Of a stretch of 64,000 nt of DNA, positions 18,382 through 26,225 are shown one piece after another. How positions within the stretch are numbered: position 1 is the first letter of the stretch; every line of letters starts with the position of its first letter. The position numbers were made by a program, and so were the translations under genes. A model generated the notes under the pieces. It was not told where the DNA came from. It saw nothing but the letters and a program-made list of their open reading frames with translations, and searched no databases. The stretch is from positions 19,035 to 83,034 of the forward strand of contig JAVKDO010000090.1 of assembly GCA_040222235.1 (NCBI GenBank), read 5' to 3'. Origin of the DNA: UBA6059 sp040222235 (GTDB lineage Bacteria > Bacteroidota > Bacteroidia > Cytophagales > Cyclobacteriaceae).

Positions 18382-18956
18382 TGACCATTTGTTTTGCAAC
18401 CAACAACCTCAATAAACTGAGGGAAATCCGTCAGCTACTGGGAAACCATATCGAGATCAAAAGCCTTGAAGATATTGGTTGCAGTGAGGAGTTACCCGAA
18501 ACATCTGATACCCTTGAGGGCAATTCTTTAGAGAAAGCGCAGTATGTCTACGATCACTATGGCGTGGACTGCTTTGCGGATGATACTGGATTGGAGGTAG
18601 CTGCGCTAGATGGAGCGCCAGGGGTATATACAGCGCGATACGCAGGAGAAGAGCGCAGTAATACTGCCAATATGGAACTGCTGCTTAAGAACCTCAAGGA
18701 TGTTACCCATCGCTTTGCTCAGTTCAAGACCGTTATTACCCTAATACAAAGTGGAAAATCCGTACAGTTCCTAGGCGTAGCTGGAGGTGAGATCGCCCAT
18801 AAAATGTATGGAGAAAAAGGTTTCGGGTACGATCCTGTCTTCAAGCCTACAGGCTATCAGCAAACCTTTGCTGAGATGAGCGCTGAGGAGAAGAATGCGA
18901 TCTCTCATCGCGGACAAGCGATTGCCAAGCTAGTCGATTACTTAAAAAGCCATTAG
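18381..18956 (+). CDS. rdgB: RdgB/HAM1-family XTP/dITP diphosphatase
   Basis: A 191-residue nucleotide-pool sanitising enzyme that hydrolyses dITP, XTP and related non-canonical purine nucleotides to monophosphates. The substrate-binding N-terminus ICFATNNLNKLREIRQLL, the catalytic region CFADDTGLEVAALDGAPGVYTARYAG, the motif GEKGFGYDPVFKP and the C-terminal ISHRGQAIAKL are all present. Its length is normal. It is coupled by one-base overlaps to the FKBP gene before it and to the reading frame of the next gene. Confidence 0.96.
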   Translation: MTICFATNNLNKLREIRQLLGNHIEIKSLEDIGCSEELPETSDTLEGNSLEKAQYVYDHYGVDCFADDTGLEVAALDGAPGVYTARYAGEERSNTANMELLLKNLKDVTHRFAQFKTVITLIQSGKSVQFLGVAGGEIAHKMYGEKGFGYDPVFKPTGYQQTFAEMSAEEKNAISHRGQAIAKLVDYLKSH

Positions 18957-18960
18957 TGGC

Positions 18961-18968
18961 TACATTTG
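18961..18968 (+). promoter_or_regulatory. -7 element (TACATTTG) in front of the uridine kinase gene
   Basis: TACATTTG fits the TAnnTTTG consensus and ends 5 nt before the likely ATG at 18974. Transcription would begin at or next to the start codon, giving a leaderless message. No -33 element is obvious at the usual distance. Read-through from the operon may contribute as well. Confidence 0.4.
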
Positions 18969-18973
18969 CCGGC

Positions 18974-19597
18974 ATGGAAAACCCCACCATTATAGGAATC
19001 ACCGGCGGTAGTGGTTCTGGCAAAACTTATTTCCTTAATCATTTATTAGACAAGTATACTCCTGAGCAAGTTTGCCTGATTTCTCAGGACAACTACTATC
19101 GTGAGCGTAGCACCCAGCCCATCGATGAGAATGGAGTCAAGAATTTTGACACACCAGGGGGCATTGATCATAAGGCATTCGCCAATGATGTGGCTAAACT
19201 TAAGTCTGGGAAAGAAGTACACCGCCTGGAGTATACCTTCAACAACCCTGACGCAGAACCAAAAATGTTGGTCTTCAAGCCAGCCCCCATTATTGTCGTA
19301 GAGGGGATTTTCGTTTTCTATTTCAAAGAGGTGTCAGCGTTACTCGACTTGCGAGTCTTCATAGAAGCACAAAACTACCTGATGCTTAAGCGCAGAATTA
19401 TCAGAGATGCGAAAGAACGTGGCTATGATCTTGAGGATGTGCTATACAGGTATGAAAAGCACGTTGCACCCACTTATCAGAAATATATCGAGCCTTTCAA
19501 GCACTCGGCTGACTTGATCGTACCGAACAATTCAGATTTCAAGAATGCACTGAATGTACTGCTTGCCTATTTCAATGGCATCATTGGAAGCAAATAG
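18974..19597 (+). CDS. udk: uridine kinase
   Basis: A P-loop kinase that phosphorylates uridine and cytidine in pyrimidine salvage. The Walker A motif GITGGSGSGKTYF lies at the N-terminus, followed by ISQDNYYRERS and NFDTPGGID, the VVEGIFVFYFKE segment, and the RIIRDAKERGYDLEDVL lid. The frame is open to a GTG at 18956 overlapping the rdgB stop. The ATG at 18974 starts the protein at the normal distance from the P-loop (about 207 residues) and follows a -7 promoter element, so I prefer it. Confidence 0.92.
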   Translation: MENPTIIGITGGSGSGKTYFLNHLLDKYTPEQVCLISQDNYYRERSTQPIDENGVKNFDTPGGIDHKAFANDVAKLKSGKEVHRLEYTFNNPDAEPKMLVFKPAPIIVVEGIFVFYFKEVSALLDLRVFIEAQNYLMLKRRIIRDAKERGYDLEDVLYRYEKHVAPTYQKYIEPFKHSADLIVPNNSDFKNALNVLLAYFNGIIGSK

Positions 19598-19605
19598 CTA
19601 TCATT

Positions 19606-19625
19606 CCACAGAGGTGTGGGTTTTT
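19606..19625 (+). terminator. short rho-independent terminator after udk
   Basis: The five-base stem CCACA / TGTGG around a GAGG loop is followed by GTTTTTG. It sits 9 bp after the uridine kinase stop. The stem is short, so termination may be partial. Confidence 0.5.
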
Positions 19626-19638
19626 GTCATTTATTGGA

Positions 19639-19646
19639 TACTTTTG
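19639..19646 (+). promoter_or_regulatory. -7 element (TACTTTTG) in front of the small membrane protein gene
   Basis: TACTTTTG fits TAnnTTTG and lies 8 nt before the ATG at 19655, after the udk terminator. This placement makes a nearly leaderless transcript likely. No clear -33 element was found. Confidence 0.45.
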
Positions 19647-19654
19647 TGCCCTGC

Positions 19655-20026
19655 ATGAAAAACCGCATGTTTTCATATTTCGATACTAAGCGTCTGAGCC
19701 TCATTCTAGGCTTGATCACGGCGCTTTTAATATTGGGTTCTACCACCTTACAGTATCAGTATGAGGTGCAGCAGAAGCCGGTAGAGCAAGCATCGTCGGT
19801 TAATGAAGATGGTGCTGAGCACCCCACTTCTACCACTCAGATTAGTGGTTTTCAGGCGGTAGCCCAAATCATACATGTTCAACTGGCAGTTCCATTACTT
19901 CTCTATTTTGGGGAGGTCAATGAAGTGGAAGACCAGGTGGCTCAACCTACATGGCTATCCTCGGATCACTACTCTCAATTCCTAAAGACATTATTTCGGC
20001 GTATCATATCCCCTAACGCGCCATAG
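19655..20026 (+). CDS. small single-TM protein of unknown function
   Basis: A protein of about 124 residues with one hydrophobic segment near its N-terminus (LSLILGLITALLILG) followed by a short polar linker and an amphipathic C-terminal half. I do not recognise a family. The frame is open upstream to 19616, but the ATG at 19655 directly follows a good -7 element. It stands alone, between a terminator and secDF. Confidence 0.5.
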   Translation: MKNRMFSYFDTKRLSLILGLITALLILGSTTLQYQYEVQQKPVEQASSVNEDGAEHPTSTTQISGFQAVAQIIHVQLAVPLLLYFGEVNEVEDQVAQPTWLSSDHYSQFLKTLFRRIISPNAP

Positions 20027-20111
20027 TAAGTTGCCACTATTAGGTAACCTATCATATCGGGCTTTCGCCCAAATCAATACCATTTAATTCATCCAAAATT
20101 CATAAATAATC

Positions 20112-23100
20112 ATGCGCAATAAAGGCGGTGTGGTGTTTTTGACGATAGTCATTTCACTACTATGTATTTACTATCTATCATTCACGTTTGTGTCTCAAGG
20201 CATCCAGAAGGACGCTACGGAGTACTCTCGAGATACTAATGGTAACTTAGAATATGTCAAGAGACAACAATATCTCGACTCTATCTGGCGTACGCCGGTT
20301 TACAACCTTTTCGGAGTAGACTATACGTATCAGGATATTAAGGAAACGGAGTTGAACCTTGGGCTTGACCTTCAAGGTGGTATGCATGTTACACTGGAGG
20401 TATCTCCGATTGACATCATCAAGGGCCTATCGGGAAATAATCAAGATGCCGATTTCCTCAAGTCATTGACAGACGCTCAAAATGCGATCCGAGGTACACA
20501 GCTCAACTTCGTAGATGAGTTCTATGCTGCATTCCAGCAGAATGCCAGTGATAAGAGTTTGGCAAGCATTTTCGCTACGGCCTCTAACCGTGGACGCATC
20601 AGCTTTGACTCTGGAGACGATGTAGTACTTGATGTGATTAACACTGAGGTAGAAAGTGCGATCGATCGATCATTCAATATCCTAAGAACGAGAATTGACC
20701 GCTTTGGTACTTCTCAGCCTAACATTCAGCGCCTCCAGGGTACTGGCAGAATCCAAGTTGAGCTACCGGGTGTAGACAACCCTCAGCGTGTACGGAAGCT
20801 TCTCCAGGGTGTGGCAAAGCTAGAGTTCTGGGAAGTGAACGAGATCAATGAAACAGGTCAGACACTTCAAGCAATGAATGATGTCTATGTGGCACAGCAG
20901 CAAGCGGCTGGTGGTACTCTGGACTTAGACGTTAGCAGTGAAGATGACGCATCTGCAGGAGATCTTAGCGATCTGCTAAGTGAAGACGAGCCAACAGAGG
21001 CTGATGCCGAAGTAGATACTTCCGATTTGGCGGGTGACCTGGCCGAGTCAGAATCTGACTTGAATGAAGATCTTAACTCTACCGTTTCGCCACTTTTTAC
21101 AAAGATGCAGCAAGGTTACGGGATGGTCTATGACACTCGTGATACCGCACAGATCAACAGGATTCTTCAGAATCCTGAGGTACAGTCTGTAATTCCTCCT
21201 ACTATCAAATTCTTGTGGGCAGTCAAGCCGTTAGAGCTGGAAAATGACCTTTCTAACAATGAGCTGCTTGAGCTTTACGCCATCAGAATGTCAAGAGGTG
21301 GCCGGGCGCCACTGACTGGTGAGGTGATCACTGATGCGCGTCAGGACCTTGATCAGTCTACTCGGCCATCGATCAGCATGCAGATGAATGCTGACGGAGC
21401 TAAGAAATGGAAGAGAATGACTTCTGAAAATATTGGCAAGCGTATCGCGATTGTGCTTGACAACTACGTTTACTCTGCGCCGATGGTACAGGGTGAGATA
21501 CCTAATGGCAACTCTCAGATTACTGGCAACTTCACGCTTGATGAAGCTAAGGATTTAGCTAATATTCTAAAAGCGGGTACACTTCCTGCCCCTACGACTA
21601 TTGTCGAAGATGTGGTGATAGGCCCTACGCTCGGTAAAGTTGCTCAGAATCAGGGTATCACTTCTATACTAGCCGGTCTCGGGATTGTGATCGTGTTCAT
21701 GGCGATCTACTACTCAGGTGGAGGATTGATTGCGGTAGTGGCATTGTTCTTCAATGTATTCTTCATTTTGGGTATCCTAGCTCAGCTAGCAGCATCGCTT
21801 ACCCTACCGGGAATCGCGGGTATCGTGTTGACCATTGGTATGTCGATTGATGCTAACGTACTGATCTTTGAGAGGATCAAAGAAGAAATCAGAAATGGAG
21901 TAGGCCTAAGACAAGCCATCTCGGCTGGTTATGACAAAGCGTATAGCTCTATTATTGATGCGAACGTTACTACGCTTTTGACCGGTATCATCCTTTACTC
22001 ACTGGGTCAAGGCCCTGTGAAGGGATTTGCCGTTACGCTGATCATCGGTATTATCTGTTCGTTCTTTTCAGCGGTATTCATCACTCGCGTAATTGTAGAG
22101 GCTTTCGTGAAGAAGGGTGATCAGAGTAAGTTGAGCTTTTCACTTCCTTTCTCTGCCAACCTGTTTACGAACATCAATAAAAACTTCATTGGTAAGCGTA
22201 AGATGGCCTATATCTTCTCTGGCACATTCATTACGGTAGGTATTGTTGCCATGATTGTCAATGGCCTAGTTTTCGGTGTTGACTTCACTGGAGGTCGTTC
22301 TTATGTAGTGAGTTTCACTGACCCGGTAGTTCCTTCAGAAATGAGAGCTGCACTAAGCACAGCATTTGATGGGAAAGGCGTGGAAGTGAAGACATTCGGA
22401 GCTACCAATACTGTCAAGATCACCACTTCATTCATGATCAATGATGAGTCTGATGATGCCGATGAGCAAGTAAGAGCTAAGCTTATCTCTGGCCTTGAGG
22501 GCTACTCAGGATTGACTTATACACCGGATGATACCAATGTCAACGAATCCAATTTTGCGATAGCGAGCTCATCCAAAGTAGGTGCCACGATTGCTGATGA
22601 TATTAAGAACTCATCTTATCAATCTGGTGTGCTTGCTTTGATAGCAATCTTCCTTTACATCCTCGTGAGGTTTAGAAAGTGGCAGTTCAGTTTAGGTGCG
22701 GTGGTAGCACTTTTCCATGATACATTATTCGTGCTGTCTGCCTTTGCGATTGTTGGATTATTCGGCATCACTTACGAGATCGACCAGGTATTTATTGCCT
22801 CGATCCTATCGATCATCGGTTATTCGATTAACGATACAGTGGTTGTATTTGACCGTGTTCGTGAGAATATGGCACTGAAAGCTGGATCTGATAAAATCAC
22901 AGTATTCAATGAAGCTTTGAATAAGACTTTGAATAGAACGGTGATCACTTCGGTGACTACTTTGATTGTGGTTATTGTGCTATTCACCTTCGGTGGCCCC
23001 TCACTTCAGGGCTTCTCATTCGCCTTCATCGTAGGTATTTTGATTGGTACTTACTCATCTATATTTATTGCGACTCCTATCGTAATTGATTTGGATAGTC

Positions 23101-23132
23101 AGGTAGAAAAAAGAGCAAAAGCTGTGGCTTAA
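20112..23132 (+). CDS. secDF: fused protein translocase subunit SecDF
   Basis: A 1006-residue fusion of SecD and SecF, the usual form in Bacteroidota, which uses the proton gradient to pull exported proteins through SecYEG. The SecD half has LGLDLQGGMHVTLEV near residue 80, the P1 head domain and the TM4-6 block with TIGMSIDANVLIFERIKEE. The SecF half has FGVDFTGGRSYVVSF and the matching SIIGYSINDTVVVFDRVREN block. A strongly acidic, low-complexity insertion of about 55 residues (roughly residues 270-325, rich in Asp, Glu and Ser) lies in the periplasmic P1 region. A strong terminator follows. Confidence 0.97.
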   Translation: MRNKGGVVFLTIVISLLCIYYLSFTFVSQGIQKDATEYSRDTNGNLEYVKRQQYLDSIWRTPVYNLFGVDYTYQDIKETELNLGLDLQGGMHVTLEVSPIDIIKGLSGNNQDADFLKSLTDAQNAIRGTQLNFVDEFYAAFQQNASDKSLASIFATASNRGRISFDSGDDVVLDVINTEVESAIDRSFNILRTRIDRFGTSQPNIQRLQGTGRIQVELPGVDNPQRVRKLLQGVAKLEFWEVNEINETGQTLQAMNDVYVAQQQAAGGTLDLDVSSEDDASAGDLSDLLSEDEPTEADAEVDTSDLAGDLAESESDLNEDLNSTVSPLFTKMQQGYGMVYDTRDTAQINRILQNPEVQSVIPPTIKFLWAVKPLELENDLSNNELLELYAIRMSRGGRAPLTGEVITDARQDLDQSTRPSISMQMNADGAKKWKRMTSENIGKRIAIVLDNYVYSAPMVQGEIPNGNSQITGNFTLDEAKDLANILKAGTLPAPTTIVEDVVIGPTLGKVAQNQGITSILAGLGIVIVFMAIYYSGGGLIAVVALFFNVFFILGILAQLAASLTLPGIAGIVLTIGMSIDANVLIFERIKEEIRNGVGLRQAISAGYDKAYSSIIDANVTTLLTGIILYSLGQGPVKGFAVTLIIGIICSFFSAVFITRVIVEAFVKKGDQSKLSFSLPFSANLFTNINKNFIGKRKMAYIFSGTFITVGIVAMIVNGLVFGVDFTGGRSYVVSFTDPVVPSEMRAALSTAFDGKGVEVKTFGATNTVKITTSFMINDESDDADEQVRAKLISGLEGYSGLTYTPDDTNVNESNFAIASSSKVGATIADDIKNSSYQSGVLALIAIFLYILVRFRKWQFSLGAVVALFHDTLFVLSAFAIVGLFGITYEIDQVFIASILSIIGYSINDTVVVFDRVRENMALKAGSDKITVFNEALNKTLNRTVITSVTTLIVVIVLFTFGGPSLQGFSFAFIVGILIGTYSSIFIATPIVIDLDSQVEKRAKAVA

Positions 23133-23153
23133 GCCAGGCAGCTCCATAGAGCA

Positions 23154-23193
23154 AAGCCCCTCGATTGCCCTGCAGTCGAGGGGCTTCTTTTTG
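23154..23193 (+). terminator. rho-independent terminator of secDF
   Basis: The 11-bp perfect stem AAGCCCCTCGA (23154-23164) / TCGAGGGGCTT (23176-23186) encloses an 11-nt loop and is followed by CTTTTTG. It starts 22 bp after the secDF stop. Confidence 0.9.
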
Positions 23194-23255
23194 TGATCTT
23201 ATCAGAAATCAAAAGGGAGCTTGACAGATAGACCGGAGCATTTGCAAATAAACTG

Positions 23256-23263
23256 TATTTTTG
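23256..23263 (+). promoter_or_regulatory. -7 element (TATTTTTG)
   Basis: TATTTTTG fits TAnnTTTG and is placed about 27 nt before the ATG at 23291, after the secDF terminator. It is the likely promoter of the next gene. A TTTG at 23241 is too close to be a proper -33 element. Confidence 0.45.
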
Positions 23264-23290
23264 CAGTCATACGGTAGCATAAACGACTCC

Positions 23291-24073
23291 ATGAGTACAG
23301 AACAACCCAGTCAATTCAATCTGCTCTACAACCTCCTATTCATGGCGGTCATCGGCCTGGTATTGTATCTCATACCTCAACCTTCTCCACATGAGAATAT
23401 GATTGTTTTTGAGCTTTCGAGAAACCCTGAAAAGGCAGAAGCTCGAAAAGTGGCATATGAGGAGAAGAAGGCAGAAGCTTCTACGGAGGAAACTGTGGAG
23501 CCGGATGCACATGATCCTGAGACAGCACCTGCACAGCAACCAGTGGAGGAAAAGCGTGAGTATGCTGAGGAGCTGATAGAGGAAGGTAAGTCTACCCGAA
23601 AGGTTGTTTCCGATGGGTTTGGCACCAGTAGCTTTTCGGCAGTTGAGGCCAATGATGCGTTGACGGATGTTGAATATTTCCGTGAGTACAGCCGAATTTA
23701 TAAGGAACAAAAGCTAAAAGGTGTTCAACCCGAGTCACGTACTGATGTCGTGATCCGCTACTACGCGAAAGAAAAAGATGGTGATAAAATATTCCGTTTG
23801 CGAGCGCTAGGCTTTTATGTTCATGAGCGGCCGACTAGCGAAAAGTTTGATCAATATGCATCCAATGCCATCTACTATGGTGATAAAGTCTCACTAGAGG
23901 ACATCAAGATGGTGGCTTATACCTTGATGCGTCAGGGAGTAGATATTAAGACGATCGAGCCATCACAGTTTTTCAGTGATTGGAAGGCACACTCCATCGA
24001 GATTGGCGCTGACGACACCATGCAAGACGCCCCTTCACTCACACTTGGGGATATACGCCAGCTGAGGTTCTAG
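23291..24073 (+). CDS. membrane-anchored protein of unknown function
   Basis: A protein of about 260 residues that I do not recognise. A single N-terminal membrane segment (LLYNLLFMAVIGLVLYLIP, about residues 12-30) is followed by a charged, Glu/Ala/Pro-rich linker (about residues 40-110). A folded C-terminal domain with DVVIRYYAKEKDGDKIFRL comes last. The layout suggests an inner-membrane protein with a soluble sensor or scaffold domain. The frame is open to 23261, but ATG 23291 gives the expected N-in signal anchor. It is monocistronic and convergent with the Dabb gene. Confidence 0.65.
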   Translation: MSTEQPSQFNLLYNLLFMAVIGLVLYLIPQPSPHENMIVFELSRNPEKAEARKVAYEEKKAEASTEETVEPDAHDPETAPAQQPVEEKREYAEELIEEGKSTRKVVSDGFGTSSFSAVEANDALTDVEYFREYSRIYKEQKLKGVQPESRTDVVIRYYAKEKDGDKIFRLRALGFYVHERPTSEKFDQYASNAIYYGDKVSLEDIKMVAYTLMRQGVDIKTIEPSQFFSDWKAHSIEIGADDTMQDAPSLTLGDIRQLRF

Positions 24074-24106
24074 TAGGACCTGTGACCGTCGGTTACATAC
24101 CACGAA

Positions 24107-24523
24107 TCAACTAACACCTATTGAATCGTAGATTTGGACTTTTGTCCAGAGATGCTGTGTATCTGCAATGAACTTCTTGTGTATAGCATGCTCCTGATAG
24201 ACATCATGGGCAGCCTTATCAGTAAAAGTGACGATTAATGCGAACGAGTAGCTGTTGTCGACTACATCTCTTGGCGTATTGGCAGGTACCCCAATGTGGT
24301 AGGACTGAATCACATCAACAGCATCCAGGAAGATCCGGAGATTCGTTGTGAACAGCGTATTACTAGGTGTATCCTCAGGAGCCTTCATCCAGAAGTATAC
24401 AGTATGCACAAAGTCACCACCGAGTGAGCCGGCTTGAGATTTGGAAAAGGAAGAAAGTCCAAGCCATCCGGCAAACCCGAGGGCTGACTTTTTAACAAAT
24501 GATCGGCGTTTTGTCTCTTTCAT
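24107..24523 (-). CDS. Dabb-family (stress-responsive A/B barrel) protein with Tat-like signal
   Basis: A 138-residue protein. The first about 31 residues form a twin-arginine-like signal (RRSFVKKSALGFAGWLGL). The mature part resembles the dimeric alpha/beta barrel Dabb domain: FVHTVYFWMKAPED at its start, then DVIQSYHIGVPANTP, and SFALIVTFTDKAAHDVYQEHAIHKKFI. Dabb proteins are small ferredoxin-like barrels of mixed function; export through Tat is an inference from the signal. It lies in the same direction as the MFS gene upstream. Confidence 0.8.
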   Translation of the reverse strand: MKETKRRSFVKKSALGFAGWLGLSSFSKSQAGSLGGDFVHTVYFWMKAPEDTPSNTLFTTNLRIFLDAVDVIQSYHIGVPANTPRDVVDNSYSFALIVTFTDKAAHDVYQEHAIHKKFIADTQHLWTKVQIYDSIGVS

Positions 24524-24656
24524 AGGCTTCAGTTTGTGGCTGAAGTTAAGAAATTAACATGGCTCTCTACAATTTCTGAGCAGTCGGATGAGTATTCGGG
24601 CTGACCTGTGAAAACCTCTGGACCCTATGAATATTATGATAAAAGTCGTCTGACCA

Positions 24657-25871
24657 CTAATTACCCACTGCGTCAAGGGATTTCTTCGCTAGAATAATGC
24701 TAATCACAATGAGTACAGCACTCATCAAGAAGGGTGCTCCCGGAAAATACACGCCAGCGGTTCCATCTGTAAACCAGGCAAAGAGATTGGTCATCAGCGG
24801 AGGCCCGATGATACTCGTGACACTGATCACACTGGTCAAGGCACCCTGCAGTTCTCCCTGAGCATTGGAAGGGACTTGTCCGGTCATGATACCCTGAAGT
24901 GATGGGCCAGCAAACCCACCCAAAGCGTAAGGGATCATAAATGCGAACATCATCCACCCCTGATTGGCGAATGCAAACAGGATAAAGCCAATCGTATAGA
25001 AGGTTAACCCAAGGTAAACGCCACGTCGTTGACCGATTTTTGGGATGACGACTCGAATCAGACCTCCTTGCACAATGGCTACCATCAATCCTACAAACCC
25101 TAGTGAGTAACCGACCATCGCCTCATCCCATTCGAATTTTGCGATGGTATAGTAGGTCCAGGTGCTTTGGGTAGAGTGAGCAGCGATATAGATCAACATC
25201 AGCGATGCGACGAGTCCAAGAATGACCGGATACAGTCTTAGCTGTTTCAGCGTACCGACAGGGTTAGCACGACTCCAGCTGAATGGTCGTCGGTTTTCTT
25301 TAGGTAGTGATTCCGGTAGGATGAAATAGCCGTAGAGCCAATTGACCAGTGCAAGCCCAGCCGCAGCGAAAAAAGGTATCCTAGAACCGAACTGACCTAG
25401 CACCCCGCCAAGCACGGGACCAATGATAAATCCAAGTCCAAAAGCAGCTCCGAGCAAACCAAAGTTTTGAGCGCGCTTCTCTGGCGTGCTGACGTCTGCA
25501 ATGTAAGCGGAGGCTGTGGTGAAACTAGCCCCCGTAATACCAGCGATCATGCGCGCGGCAAATAGCCATGTGATAGTAGGAGCAAAGGCGACCACCAAGT
25601 AGTCTATACCAAACCCGAATAGGGAAAGAAGAATAACAGGTCTACGGCCGTACTGATCGCTGAGGCCACCTAGAATCGGGGCAAAGAAGAACTGGATCAC
25701 GGCATAGGAAAACATTAGCCAACCACCATACTGAGCAGCAGCGGCAATACCCTCACCTGTGAGTTCTGAGATAAGTGCAGGGATCACAGGTATAATAATG
25801 CCAAACCCAATAACATCTATGAGCAGGGTAATGAAGATGAATACCAAGGCGCCACTTTTGGGCTTGTCCAT
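24657..25871 (-). CDS. MFS transporter, TetA/TCR-like
   Basis: A 404-residue major facilitator with 12 predicted helices. The N-terminus FIFITLLIDVIGFGIIIPVIPALI and the motif-A loop GGLSDQYGRRPVILLS between helices 2 and 3 match the tetracycline-resistance TCR/Tet branch, with the motif-C-like GAAFGLGFIIGPVLGG in helix 5. Members export drugs or metabolites by proton antiport. The substrate is not predictable. The LPE codons at 25311-25320 carry the TTCCGGTAGG motif. Confidence 0.9.
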   Translation of the reverse strand: MDKPKSGALVFIFITLLIDVIGFGIIIPVIPALISELTGEGIAAAAQYGGWLMFSYAVIQFFFAPILGGLSDQYGRRPVILLSLFGFGIDYLVVAFAPTITWLFAARMIAGITGASFTTASAYIADVSTPEKRAQNFGLLGAAFGLGFIIGPVLGGVLGQFGSRIPFFAAAGLALVNWLYGYFILPESLPKENRRPFSWSRANPVGTLKQLRLYPVILGLVASLMLIYIAAHSTQSTWTYYTIAKFEWDEAMVGYSLGFVGLMVAIVQGGLIRVVIPKIGQRRGVYLGLTFYTIGFILFAFANQGWMMFAFMIPYALGGFAGPSLQGIMTGQVPSNAQGELQGALTSVISVTSIIGPPLMTNLFAWFTDGTAGVYFPGAPFLMSAVLIVISIILAKKSLDAVGN

Positions 25872-26225
25872 GCGTCAAATTTTGCCGCAAGATAGCTGGT
25901 TGATTTGTGCTATGCACCAAAACAACTTAAGAGATAATAGAGTAGAATCAAACTGTGAGTTTGTGATAATTACATTCTTAGAGGATTCATGTACGAGTGC
26001 CGGTCATTACATTTTTGTTTTATATAATCTTTGAATAACACAATCTAATACGTCAGCCATCGAATTGAAGTACATGTAACAACATCGTTCATAGGGAAAT
26101 TTGACTTATTCATGGGTGAATAGGTCAGGCTAATCGAAGTGATTCCAATCGTGTTTCTAGATATTCTAATATTGCAGTAGCGACTCAACCAGCTATGGAA
26201 AGATGCTAGGGCCGTCAAACTAATT
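25872..26225. other. 354 bp intergenic region between divergent genes
   Basis: This AT-rich gap lies between the leftward MFS gene and the rightward histidine kinase gene, so it should carry both promoters. Reading left, TATCTTGC just upstream of the MFS start is one base short of the TAnnTTTG consensus. I see no gene, hairpin or repeat in the remainder. Confidence 0.5.
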